DNA of 64,000 bases from NCBI GenBank assembly GCA_942490535.1, contig CALNXQ010000005.1:992001-1056000 (forward strand), written 5' to 3'. The first letter of the stretch is position 1, and the number at the start of each line of letters is the position of its first letter. A model generated the notes under the pieces. That model searched no databases, was not told where the DNA came from, and saw only the letters and a program-made list of their open reading frames with translations. Positions 8,521 to 16,816 of this stretch are shown here, in pieces. Source of the stretch: JAEINY01 sp942490535. Lineage in GTDB: Bacteria; Bacteroidota; Bacteroidia; Bacteroidales; Marinilabiliaceae. Position numbers and translations under genes: made by a program.

Positions 8521-8556
8521 ATAAAAAATCCCCTGGCTACATTAACCAGGGGATTT
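8521..8556 (-). terminator. intrinsic terminator of the sigma/anti-sigma operon
   Basis: On the minus strand 8546-8556 (CCAGGGGATTT on +) pairs perfectly with 8526-8536, followed by a T-run. It isolates the regulatory pair from the two barrel genes downstream. Confidence 0.85.
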
Positions 8557-8579
8557 AGTTATATCCATATGATTTATAG

Positions 8580-9653
8580 CTATTTTGCTTTGCGGCTGAT
8601 TTGAATTTTATCGCCCTTTAATTGGTAGGCCACCAGATTTTGTTTGTCATCGTATTGCTTTTGAAGTTCAAGTCGGTCTTTGGATAACCAATTGACGAAT
8701 TTGACCCCATTTTCAACCAGGGCAATATTAAGTGACGGATTTTGTTGCTCGGCTTCTAATTTTTGATAGATCTCAGCTAATTCCTCTCGTCGTTTCATGT
8801 TATTCATGTATTGCGGCATCATGGCGTTCAATCCCTTTTCATAGGCATTGATCGGTGACGTTTTCAATTCAGGTAGCTGGGCAGACGCTAATAATTCAAG
8901 AGGTTCATTACTCTGATAAACGTTTGGCGATTTTAGGGGTGAATCTGCTTTGGGCCTTGCCTTCTCTTTTTTCGTTTGCATGGGATCTTTAGACATCATT
9001 AGCAAACTGTCCTTCGAAAGAGGAGGTTGTTGATGGAGATTTTTCTCGACAATCTTGGCTGCTGGGCTGGCGTCACTCAATAAAAGCTGTGTGGCTTCGG
9101 TTTGTGAATGTGTTTGTGACAGGTTGGTTGGAGCGTCCATCGATAATGTATCCCGAAGGAACCAAAGTGATGACCCCATCACGAAAATGGCTGCCAGTGT
9201 GGCGGCTCGATGCAGTGTCTGCTTTTTGAAGAAAGGTAATAATACAGAGCGTTTCAGCGCTTGCTTATGGGGATACGTGAATGTTTCTTCTTTCGAAAAG
9301 TAAACTGAAGCGTATTTTTGTGCCTCTTGCTGTAAGGTTGGGTTATCCTGATAGGCCGTAATCAGTGTTTCTGATTCCTCATTTGTTAATTCTTCTTCTT
9401 GCTGCTTAATGAGCAGGTAGTCCAGTACCGGCAATTCATATGCGTCGGCAGGTTGTTTTTTTAATTGCGCTTTTCCATCAAAAAATGTGGATGATTCCGG
9501 GATCAAAGGCATATCACCCAAAAGTTCCAAATCGGCCTTTAGCTCCGGATGCTGATCAAGGAAGTACAGCAAGGACAGGCAGGTCTTCTCTTCGAGCGTA
9601 CCTTCCAGGTAGTCGAGCATAAAAGCTTCGTAGTTTTCCCTATTAATAGTCAT
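8580..9653 (-). CDS. putative anti-sigma factor, single-pass membrane protein
   Basis: 357 residues. The cytosolic part (1-140) begins like a zinc-less Bacteroidota anti-sigma domain (ENYEAFMLDYLEGTLEEKTCLSLLYFLDQHPEL), one TM segment lies at about 150-167 (AATLAAIFVMGSSLWFL), and a Ser/Lys-rich periplasmic part of about 190 residues follows. It starts 12 bases after the sigma gene in the same direction, which is the strongest evidence for the role. No sequence family beyond this architecture was recognised. It would hold the sigma factor inactive at the membrane until an envelope signal is received. Confidence 0.65.
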   Translation of the reverse strand: MTINRENYEAFMLDYLEGTLEEKTCLSLLYFLDQHPELKADLELLGDMPLIPESSTFFDGKAQLKKQPADAYELPVLDYLLIKQQEEELTNEESETLITAYQDNPTLQQEAQKYASVYFSKEETFTYPHKQALKRSVLLPFFKKQTLHRAATLAAIFVMGSSLWFLRDTLSMDAPTNLSQTHSQTEATQLLLSDASPAAKIVEKNLHQQPPLSKDSLLMMSKDPMQTKKEKARPKADSPLKSPNVYQSNEPLELLASAQLPELKTSPINAYEKGLNAMMPQYMNNMKRREELAEIYQKLEAEQQNPSLNIALVENGVKFVNWLSKDRLELQKQYDDKQNLVAYQLKGDKIQISRKAK

Positions 9654-9665
9654 AGCCCTCCTGAA

Positions 9666-10151
9666 TTAAACCAATACTTCTATTTTACCAATGTATTCCT
9701 TCAAAAACTTGCGAGCTCTGAAGATGTATACTTTTACTTGTGGCTCCGATAAATTCGTGATCTCCCCAATTTCTTTATAGGAATAGCCTTCGTAATCGCG
9801 CATTAAAACCACCATTTTTTGAATCTCGGGTAAGCGGTCTAAGGCTTGATGCAAAATCTCATTAATATCTGTATAGTTCTCATTGTGGGCGTGATTATTA
9901 AAATCAATTTCATCCCACTGAGCCTGTTTTTTATCTCGCCTGGTGAGATCAATCAAGGTGTGATAAGCAGTAGAAAATAAATAGCTTTTTACTTTTTGAT
10001 AGTTGACACCATCGTGTTTTTTCCACAGCTTTTCATAAGTATCCTGAACGATGTCTTTCGCTTTGTCTTCATCTTTAATGTTCTTGAGGACAAAGCGATA
10101 TACACCATCTGAATAATGATCAACGGTCTGGTTATATTCTTCAACAGTCAT
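9666..10151 (-). CDS. ECF-type RNA polymerase sigma factor
   Basis: 161-residue sigma-70 family protein (extracytoplasmic function group). Region 2 is seen in VYRFVLKNIKDEDKAKDIVQDTYEKLWKK, followed by SYLFSTAYHTLIDLTRR, and region 4 in LPEIQKMVVLMRDYEGYSYKEIGEITNLSEPQVKVYIFRARKFL. A longer in-frame ATG at 10229 would add a 26-residue Cys/Ser-rich tail unlike the family, so ATG 10151 is chosen. The gene precedes the anti-sigma gene by 12 bases. A weak -7 box (CATATTTG on minus, 10227-10234) lies upstream. Targets are not known; the outer-membrane genes behind it are candidates. Confidence 0.88.
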   Translation of the reverse strand: MTVEEYNQTVDHYSDGVYRFVLKNIKDEDKAKDIVQDTYEKLWKKHDGVNYQKVKSYLFSTAYHTLIDLTRRDKKQAQWDEIDFNNHAHNENYTDINEILHQALDRLPEIQKMVVLMRDYEGYSYKEIGEITNLSEPQVKVYIFRARKFLKEYIGKIEVLV

Positions 10152-10279
10152 ATGCAAGTCTGGTAAAAGACAACAGTGGGACGAACTGTTATTTGATAAA
10201 GTTACAGGGTTTTTGAAGAAAATAGTCAAATATGGGAATTACTACTACAACAACCGTTAATTTAATGAAGGTATAGTAA

Positions 10280-12280
10280 CTCACATTTCTGAGTTGCGAA
10301 CTACCTGAATATCAGGTAAAATAAAACGAAAAAATCACAAAAAAAGCTGCATTTTCTGATTGTATTTTGTTAATTTTAAGTCTGTTAACAAGTAAAATAC
10401 AAAAACAAGCAAGATCATGCAGCAAAACAAAAATACTAAATTTAAAGGAGAGCTTACCACGATCATAAATGAAGAAAGCGGAATTGAAAGTAAACTGGAA
10501 AGTGTTATGAGTTTATTTGCCATAAAGAAACAGCTATCCGCTTTCGATTCACTCAAAAACAGAGGGCATAATTTATCTGATCTTCTGTGCTGTTTAATCT
10601 TAATGTCACTTCAGGGAGTCAGTAATGTTTTTAAGCTAACCATCCAGAAACAAGGTGTTAATAAGGATGCTTATTATTCTGCCAAGAATAATGAATACAT
10701 CAACTGGCATCAGCTTTTGATACTGACAGCACATCATTTTCGATGGCTAATTAGCAACCGGCCATCTTTGCAAAAAGAAGGTATAACTGCACTTATTGCC
10801 GATGACTCACCGTTAAAAAAGACTGGCAAGAAAATGGAGAAAGTGAGTATGATACATGATCATGTGACCAATACTTATATTTTGGGCTTTAAGTTGTTAG
10901 TTCTTGGTTTCTGGGATGGCGGAAGTTTCATACCTGTCAGTTTCAGCCTTCACAGAGAAAAGGGAAGTAAGCTAAAAAAAGCAACCGATGCCCATAAACA
11001 ATCCGTACGGGCTGAGCAAAAAGCAAATGTTAATTTAACCAATGCTCAACAAGCACTTGAGCGAAAACAAACGGCAGTTAACAAACACAAGGCTATTACG
11101 GAGAATACTCCAACTAGAACAAACCTGAACCGGCTTATCAATGCAGCCAATGCAGAAGAAAAAGCAATGCAAAAGGTTGCTTCCTATGAAAAGCTATTAC
11201 AGGAGAAAAAAACTCAACAGGAGAAGTTAAAACAGGAACGGGATAAAATAGCAAAGACCAATCCCACCTATGGTTTAAATAGAAAGGAAAAAGCAAAACA
11301 ATTCAAGAAAAAGAGAGCAGCAGGCAGCTGTGGCAGCAAGCGCGCCAAAGAAGCAGATATCAGTAAAATCGACATGCTTGTCACCATGCTAAAACAAGCC
11401 GTAAAAAAAGGATTTGTACCAGATTATGTCCTGACCGATACATGGTTTTTCTGCAAAGAACTGCTCTTAACAGTCAATGATATGGCTACAAAAGGAGTCA
11501 AACTATTATCCATGGCTAAAATGGGAAATGCCACATACACACTTGTTTCCGATGGGAAAAAGTACAATATCCATACGCTGCTTAAAATGAGAAACCGGCA
11601 AGCAAAGTACAGCCGGAAGCTTAAGGCTCACTATATTAAAATACCAGTTGTATATGCAGACATACGTGTTGACTTGTTTCTTGTAAAGTTTGGGGGCAAT
11701 GGTACATGGAGGCTGCTGGTAACAAATGATTTAAGCATGACCTTCACGAAGGTAATGGAAGTATACAAATTGCGTTGGAGTATTGAAGTGTTTTTCAAGG
11801 AGTGTAAGCAATATCTACACTTGGGAGGTTCCCATTCAAGTGATTTTGATGCTCAAATTGCAGACACTACACTGTCTATGATTCAGCATATCATGCTTGT
11901 GTTTTTTAAGCGCATGAACCATCAGCAGAGCTTTGGTGAGATATTCAAGGATGTATCCGATGAGTTGATAGAAGCCACGCTCGCTGAGACAATCTGGGAA
12001 ATATTTATTAAGGTAATGGTAGTTTTAGCAGAGATTATTAATGCGGATGCCATGGAAATGCAAATACAGGCGATGCGAAAACCAGAGGCGATGCACATGG
12101 TGAAGAGGCTAATATGTGAAAGAAGGGAACTCAAAAGTGTGGCATGAAAAACGCAGACTCCCCATCTGGGTCGTATGTAATTGCTACACACCTTGTTGTA
12201 TTGTGATATTTTAAGTTACATAGTCCATTTGGGCAAAAATACTAGCTGATTTTAAGCATATTGCATCTCAGAATTATTAG
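10280..12280 (+). mobile_element. IS4-family insertion sequence, copy A (2001 bp)
   Basis: The ends were fixed by comparing three copies in this window. The left end is CTCACATTTCTGAG and the right end (reverse complement) CTAATAATTCTGAG, an imperfect 14-bp inverted repeat (11 matches) with weaker similarity further in. An 8-bp target duplication TATAGTAA flanks it at 10272-10279 and 12281-12288. It sits upstream of the ECF sigma gene, about 120 bp from its start, in an intergenic region. Confidence 0.93.
10417..12147 (+). CDS. IS4-family DDE transposase, copy A
   Basis: 576 residues. Catalytic residues: Asp in IADDSP (about 129-130), Asp in VLTDTWFF (about 341), Glu in YKLRWSIEVFFKECK (about 457), the last matching the Y-(2)-R-(3)-E-(6)-K signature of the IS4 family. 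Between the first two Asp lies a Lys/Gln-rich coiled coil (about 190-300). The product is identical to copies B and C apart from single residues (Ala in NADAMEMQ, Ala in SKRAKEAD). The ORF is intact. Small ORFs antisense to it at both ends are shadows repeated in all copies. Confidence 0.93.
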   Translation: MQQNKNTKFKGELTTIINEESGIESKLESVMSLFAIKKQLSAFDSLKNRGHNLSDLLCCLILMSLQGVSNVFKLTIQKQGVNKDAYYSAKNNEYINWHQLLILTAHHFRWLISNRPSLQKEGITALIADDSPLKKTGKKMEKVSMIHDHVTNTYILGFKLLVLGFWDGGSFIPVSFSLHREKGSKLKKATDAHKQSVRAEQKANVNLTNAQQALERKQTAVNKHKAITENTPTRTNLNRLINAANAEEKAMQKVASYEKLLQEKKTQQEKLKQERDKIAKTNPTYGLNRKEKAKQFKKKRAAGSCGSKRAKEADISKIDMLVTMLKQAVKKGFVPDYVLTDTWFFCKELLLTVNDMATKGVKLLSMAKMGNATYTLVSDGKKYNIHTLLKMRNRQAKYSRKLKAHYIKIPVVYADIRVDLFLVKFGGNGTWRLLVTNDLSMTFTKVMEVYKLRWSIEVFFKECKQYLHLGGSHSSDFDAQIADTTLSMIQHIMLVFFKRMNHQQSFGEIFKDVSDELIEATLAETIWEIFIKVMVVLAEIINADAMEMQIQAMRKPEAMHMVKRLICERRELKSVA

Positions 12281-12336
12281 TATAGTAACTACCTGAAACG
12301 GTTAAAAGAAAGGCTGGATTGCTTTGCGTAGCTTTT

Positions 12337-12606
12337 TTATGTTTTCAGTTTAAACCGCTCAAATCCAAATACCGGCGCATCACTCACCATAAAGGCATCC
12401 ACTCTGGAATGCATCGGACCTTTTTTACATATGGCTAAAAAATTAGTCAGGTTTTCATTTTCCCCTTCTGCATCAATTTCTACCCGTCCATCGGGCAGAT
12501 TTCTCACGTGTCCTTTAATGTTATGCTGTTTGGCCCCATCGGCCACATAATAGCGAAATCCAACTCCTTGCACACGTCCATCTACAATTACTCTGACTCG
12601 TTTCAT
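12337..12606 (-). CDS. acyP: acylphosphatase
   Basis: 89-residue cytosolic enzyme hydrolysing acyl phosphates, of exactly the usual length. The signature GRVQGVGFRYY holds the catalytic Arg18, and GHVRNLPDGRVEI holds the catalytic Asn36. It lies just beyond the IS4-family copy A and is followed upstream on the same strand by a NUDIX gene 122 bases away. Confidence 0.95.
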   Translation of the reverse strand: MKRVRVIVDGRVQGVGFRYYVADGAKQHNIKGHVRNLPDGRVEIDAEGENENLTNFLAICKKGPMHSRVDAFMVSDAPVFGFERFKLKT

Positions 12607-12728
12607 ACAACTCTATTTAAAGCGGCGAGATTCGCCTGTAAATTCCTATTTGGGCTAGATTAAATTACGGAATCTTTTCAAATTTAATAAACAAAATGCG
12701 GGAAGGGAAGAGCAAATCACTAAAAGAT

Positions 12729-13175
12729 CTAAATTCTATGATGGTTTTTGCGTCTCTCGTTTAGAAACTCTTTCAGGATTGGTATATCAGCCGGAGACCA
12801 GTTTAAATTTTCCAGATCAGCCGGTAAAAACCATTCCACTCTTTCATGTTCGATGGCTATGGGGGTTTCATCTGCAATTGTGGCTATAAAAGGAATCAAG
12901 CGGATGGTTTTGTTTTTATAGTGATGAATAATAGGTGTTAATGATCCTGTAATTTGAATGTTAACACTCAATTCTTCTTTAATTTCCCGAATAAGACCGT
13001 CCGCGGCTGATTCATGAGCATCCACTTTCCCTCCTGGAAATTCCCATAGTCCGGCCTGTTCCATTTTATTACTTCGTCTGGCAACCAGGATTTTTCCATC
13101 TCGAACGATAATGGCACAGCTGACATCAATAGGTATATTGTGAATGTTTTTTACCATGGTAGCAAAACTACCCAT
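12729..13175 (-). CDS. NUDIX hydrolase, MutT-like
   Basis: 148 residues with a complete Nudix box at about 49-71 (G-x5-E-x7-REIKEEL), preceded by ILVARRSNKMEQAGLWEFPGGK, typical of MutT-type 8-oxo-dGTP diphosphatases. The C-terminal WSPADIPIL is also MutT-like. An alternative start is Met7. It probably sanitises oxidised nucleotides, but other NUDIX substrates cannot be excluded. Confidence 0.88.
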   Translation of the reverse strand: MGSFATMVKNIHNIPIDVSCAIIVRDGKILVARRSNKMEQAGLWEFPGGKVDAHESAADGLIREIKEELSVNIQITGSLTPIIHHYKNKTIRLIPFIATIADETPIAIEHERVEWFLPADLENLNWSPADIPILKEFLNERRKNHHRI

Positions 13176-13305
13176 TTCAAGTAATTGGTTGTGATCAGGA
13201 GTGAATTATCGAACGCGGTCAGTAAAATCCAACCCACCTTTTCTATTTGGCGCATCAAGGGTACAAATAGAAAGGTGGTGGCAGATTTACTAATAGGCTT
13301 GATTA

Positions 13306-14025
13306 TTAATTTATGCCGGAAGAAATGTGTTTATCGATGGCCTGTTTTCCAACAATCTTGTGGAAAGAGAATTGTTCTTTTTTGAGTGCATCAAAATGAA
13401 AATAGCAAGTCGCCACTTTACAAATGCCCATTACTTCAGTATAAATGGAATTGAAAATAGGTATGGCTTCCGGAGATAATTCATTTTGTCGAATTTCGCG
13501 AGAAGTAAGTGTGATGTCCTTGAATTTTAAATCTTCATAATAGCCCAGGATACGCTCGATTAGTAAAGGGCTTACTCCTTTTTCAATAATCAGTTGTCGA
13601 ATGGTTTCAGTCAAGCCTTTTTTGAATGTCGCTAATAGTTGAATGAGGTTTTTCTGATCTTTATCAAAGGTTTCATCCAGATAGGAGTTATAGCCCAGAA
13701 GATTCAGAATATCTTTTAGAAGGTTTTTATTTTCTCTGAAATCAGTTTCCAGTTGTTTTTTTAGATAATGCACATCACGCAGGGCGGGTTCCTGAATAGA
13801 CATGAATAAAGCTGTAGCATGTCTTAATTCTTTATTGGGATCAATGGCCAGGAAATGGTCAATGCAATAGTCGATACGTTCATGTAGGTCAGTAACATAC
13901 TCATTCGACCAATTTTGTCGAATAACGGAAAGATCCCCGATGTTTTGGTGTAAGGTGCTGCAAATGGTTTCACAGGCCAAAAGCATGGTGACATCCGGAT
14001 AATGATAAACTCTTTGTGTTTGCAT
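13306..14025 (-). CDS. hypothetical all-helical protein
   Basis: 239 residues, no signal peptide or membrane segment, predicted largely helical (many Leu, Lys, Glu, Ile heptads). I do not recognise the family. It is monocistronic: the NUDIX gene downstream ends 131 bases away with an unrelated intergenic stretch and a start of its own. It looks like a conserved Bacteroidota soluble protein because base composition and codon use match the neighbours. Confidence 0.6.
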   Translation of the reverse strand: MQTQRVYHYPDVTMLLACETICSTLHQNIGDLSVIRQNWSNEYVTDLHERIDYCIDHFLAIDPNKELRHATALFMSIQEPALRDVHYLKKQLETDFRENKNLLKDILNLLGYNSYLDETFDKDQKNLIQLLATFKKGLTETIRQLIIEKGVSPLLIERILGYYEDLKFKDITLTSREIRQNELSPEAIPIFNSIYTEVMGICKVATCYFHFDALKKEQFSFHKIVGKQAIDKHISSGIN

Positions 14026-14228
14026 AATAATAGGGTATAATAAGGATTGATCAATGCAGCATCAATTTACACTGTAAAATGAAAAAAAGAGAGAACATTT
14101 GTCATTGACATTTTCAAAAGAATTCCTTAAATCGGTCTTGCGATCAGCAAATATAAGCATGTGATTCAGTGCTACTATCGGGCTTCCTTTTGATGAGGAT
14201 TTTAACGCTCTTTTTAGGTTGAATAAAA

Positions 14229-14258
14229 TTTGTTACCTTGTAATGAATTATAGATTTT
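14229..14258 (+). promoter_or_regulatory. candidate promoter of the flavodoxin-like gene
   Basis: TTTG (14229-14232), an 18-base spacer and TAGATTTT (14251-14258) resemble the -33/-7 pattern TTTG...TAnnTTTG. The predicted transcript start would be almost at the ATG (14266), so the leader would be very short. Confidence 0.35.
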
Positions 14259-14265
14259 TACAGGT

Positions 14266-14811
14266 ATGAAGGTTGCAATATTTACAGGAAGTCCGCGAAA
14301 GAATGGTAATACAGCTTCATTAGCCCGGCTTTTGGCCAAAGAATTGGAACCGCTCAACATTGAGACAAAAATTTATGACCTTTATCAGCATCAAATTGAT
14401 CCGTGCAGTGATTGCCGAATGTGCAAGGAAAACAATGAATTAGAGTGCATTCGACAGGATGGCATGAGCCAGCTTTATCAGCCCATGGAAGAAGCTGATG
14501 TGTTGATTTTCGGCACACCCATCTATTGGTTTAGTCCTTCTGCTCAGACCAAACTGTTAATTGATCGGTTCCGACCTTACTTTGTGAATAAAAAACTATA
14601 TGGCAAAAAAGGAGCCCTTCTGTTGCCGGCAGGATCAGGTCCAATGGATTGTGATCTGACCATTGAGCAATTTAAGCGGATTTTTAAGGCCCTTGGTATT
14701 ACTTACCTGGATGCAGTTACTGCCACGGCTTACAATGAAGGAGATGTCGATGAGGATTCTCACATTCATATGGTCATCCGTGATCTCGCGCAGTTGATTT
14801 CAACCAATTAG
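14266..14811 (+). CDS. NADPH-dependent FMN reductase / flavodoxin-like fold protein
   Basis: 181 residues. The N-terminus IFTGSPRKNGNTASLA is the FMN phosphate-binding loop of the WrbA/iron-sulfur-flavoprotein class; CSDCRMCKEN is a Cys cluster common in multimeric flavodoxins of anaerobes; IFGTPIYWFSPSAQTKLLIDR is the second FMN-contact block. It probably reduces quinones or other acceptors using FMN. It stands alone. Confidence 0.88.
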   Translation: MKVAIFTGSPRKNGNTASLARLLAKELEPLNIETKIYDLYQHQIDPCSDCRMCKENNELECIRQDGMSQLYQPMEEADVLIFGTPIYWFSPSAQTKLLIDRFRPYFVNKKLYGKKGALLLPAGSGPMDCDLTIEQFKRIFKALGITYLDAVTATAYNEGDVDEDSHIHMVIRDLAQLISTN

Positions 14812-14936
14812 TTTCCTGCTTAAATCTTTACATGAGATTTCAATATCACCTGATTGAGGTGTTAATATTTTATTATTTTAGCGCCTTCGAGGTTCTCTGG
14901 TATAGAGTATCCGTCTAACATAACCCCAATTTTAAG

Positions 14937-16274
14937 ATGAAGCATTTCCTCCTATTGTATTTTTGTGTTGTTTTTTTTGGTTTCAATCTGCATGCTGCTC
15001 AGTTAGTTAAGGTGGCTCATCCCAATGATTATTTTCCCTATTCAGCTGTTGATGAAAATGGTGAATCGGTAGGAATACTGATTGATTGGTGGAAATTGTG
15101 GGCTCAAAAAGCGGGCATCGATATTGAATTTGTAGCGGATACACAAGATAATTGTATACAACGGGTCGTTTCAGGTGAGGCGGATGTTTTAGCCGGATTG
15201 TATTTCAATGAGAAACGTTCGCAGTACTTGGATTTTGGTGACTTTATCATGCGTACGAAGACGGTTCTATTTCTTAAAAAAGGAAATAAACCCAAAGATA
15301 TTTCTCATTTTTCATCACCCATATACGTGATTGATAATCCGGCACTTAAAGCTGACATGGAGTCTCAATTTACAGCTCTTCAAGTGAAAGAAAATGAGAC
15401 GTTTCAGTCATTGTTTGAGAAAATTAGAGAGCAAAGTATTGAAGCATTTATATACGATCTCCCCAATCCCATTGCAAGATTTAAAAGTGTAGGGGCGCCA
15501 AAAGGATATTATGAGTATCGGCTCATGAAAACTGACAAGCTCAGGCCTGCTGTGAAACAAGGGAACCGGGATTTGATGGATTTGATTTTAAAGGGCTCTG
15601 CCAGGATTAATGATGCTGAACTAATTGAGTTGGCCACGAACTGGCCGGTTTTTAAGAAGGATCGCTCGCAGTTGCAATTGGTATTGTTATTTTTAATACT
15701 ATTGGTACTGATGGGATTGATCTTTACCTATTTTCTGCAGCAGCAAAAGAAGAAGCGAAAAGTCGTTACCAAGCTTGATGATGGAACAGATTGGCAAATC
15801 ATTATTGAAAAAGGAGAAAATGATTTTATTGAGTTTAAATCTTCCATGCGTTGGGATTATCGAGACCAGAAGCCGAATAAAGCTCTGGAGCAAGTGATTG
15901 TTAAAACGATATCAGCGTTTCTCAATACTAAAGGCGGAATGTTGTTTATTGGTGTAGATGATGATGGTAACACACTCGGGCTGGAAAATGATTATAACAC
16001 CTTAAAAAAGAAAAATCGAGATGGGTTTTTATTGGCTTTGACCAGTTTGATTAATCAAAATTTAGGAAAAACGGTCCATACATTTATTACCAGTAGCATT
16101 ATCTCTATAAACGATAAGGATGTCTGTATTGTATCAGTGGAGAGAAGTAATGCTCCGGTGTTTATGGGAAAAAATGGAAATGAGGAATTTTATATTCGGG
16201 CGTCAGCTTCTTCACAGCCCATGAGCATGCGGGAGACTTTTGATTACATCAAAACCCATTGGGACGAGAATTGA
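14937..16274 (+). CDS. periplasmic solute-binding domain - TM - AlbA_2 (Schlafen-like) domain protein
   Basis: 445 residues. Residues 1-20 are a signal peptide; about 24-240 form an SBP_bac_3 (amino-acid-type) binding domain (VKVAHPNDYFPYSAVDENGE, GEADVLAGLYFNEKRSQYLDF); about 243-266 is a TM helix followed by QQQKKKRKK-type positive charges; about 283-400 is an AlbA_2/Schlafen-like domain (ENDFIEFKSSMRW, then NTKGGMLFIGVDDDG). The layout is that of a one-component receptor in which a histidine kinase or GGDEF output is replaced by a domain usually tied to nucleic-acid binding. It is single, between a reductase and the BlaI operon. The ligand is unknown; the output domain's function in this setting is inference. 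Confidence 0.8.
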   Translation: MKHFLLLYFCVVFFGFNLHAAQLVKVAHPNDYFPYSAVDENGESVGILIDWWKLWAQKAGIDIEFVADTQDNCIQRVVSGEADVLAGLYFNEKRSQYLDFGDFIMRTKTVLFLKKGNKPKDISHFSSPIYVIDNPALKADMESQFTALQVKENETFQSLFEKIREQSIEAFIYDLPNPIARFKSVGAPKGYYEYRLMKTDKLRPAVKQGNRDLMDLILKGSARINDAELIELATNWPVFKKDRSQLQLVLLFLILLVLMGLIFTYFLQQQKKKRKVVTKLDDGTDWQIIIEKGENDFIEFKSSMRWDYRDQKPNKALEQVIVKTISAFLNTKGGMLFIGVDDDGNTLGLENDYNTLKKKNRDGFLLALTSLINQNLGKTVHTFITSSIISINDKDVCIVSVERSNAPVFMGKNGNEEFYIRASASSQPMSMRETFDYIKTHWDEN

Positions 16275-16360
16275 CGTCGGCAGGTTAGTCTCTAATAAAT
16301 AAGAATATAAAGGATTAGTCACTGGGGCTATTCCTTTTTTTTTTGGCAATTAATTATTCA

Positions 16361-16428
16361 ACTAAAGTTTTAGTGAAAAAGCTTGTTCAACTAAGTTATT
16401 AGTTCTATATTTGAACTAACAACTTAGT
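16361..16428 (+). promoter_or_regulatory. three-dyad operator and promoter of the first BlaI/M56 operon
   Basis: Three copies of the dyad ACTAA-N4-TTAGT lie at 16361-16374, 16390-16403 and 16415-16428. The last two also form a larger inverted repeat around the -7 box TATATTTG (16406-16413). This is the arrangement expected for autoregulation by the BlaI-type repressor encoded 10 bases downstream. Confidence 0.8.
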
Positions 16429-16438
16429 TGAATCGAGC

Positions 16439-16813
16439 ATGAAAGAATTAACCAAGGCAGAAGAACAAGTGATGCAACAGCTGTGGAAATTGGGCACAAC
16501 CACGGTTAAAAGCATCATTGAACAGTTAGATGAACCTAAACCGGCATACAATACCATATCTACCATTGTTCGCATTTTAGAAAGCAAAGGTTTTGTGGAT
16601 CATGAAAAGGTGGGTAAGGGGTATGTGTATTTTTCGGTGATCTCAAAAGAGGTTTATAAACGTTCTTTTATGAAGCGCTTTATGTCTAATTATTTTGAAA
16701 ATTCATTTAAGGATCTGGTTTCCTTCTTTGCAAAGGAAGACAAAATGGATACGACTGAATTTGAAAAATTGATGAATGAAGTAAAAGATGAGCTGAGTAA
16801 TGAAAAGAAATAG
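16439..16813 (+). CDS. BlaI/MecI/CopY-family transcriptional repressor
   Basis: 124 residues with the N-terminal winged helix of the family: LTKAEEQVMQQLWKLGTTTVKSIIEQL, then PAYNTISTIVRILESKGFVDHEKVGKGYVYF, then a dimerisation helix region. It ends 3 bases before the M56 protease gene. In the known BlaI/BlaR1 and MecI/MecR1 systems the repressor is cleaved when its partner protease senses a signal; the same logic is inferred here. It likely binds the ACTAA-N4-TTAGT dyads upstream. Confidence 0.92.
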   Translation: MKELTKAEEQVMQQLWKLGTTTVKSIIEQLDEPKPAYNTISTIVRILESKGFVDHEKVGKGYVYFSVISKEVYKRSFMKRFMSNYFENSFKDLVSFFAKEDKMDTTEFEKLMNEVKDELSNEKK

Positions 16814-16816
16814 GTT

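Noticed and set aside
10335..10556. 73-residue ORF at the left end of each IS4-family copy, antisense to the transposase start
   Set aside because: It is repeated only because the element is repeated; composition is that of a shadow frame and no start signal is evident.
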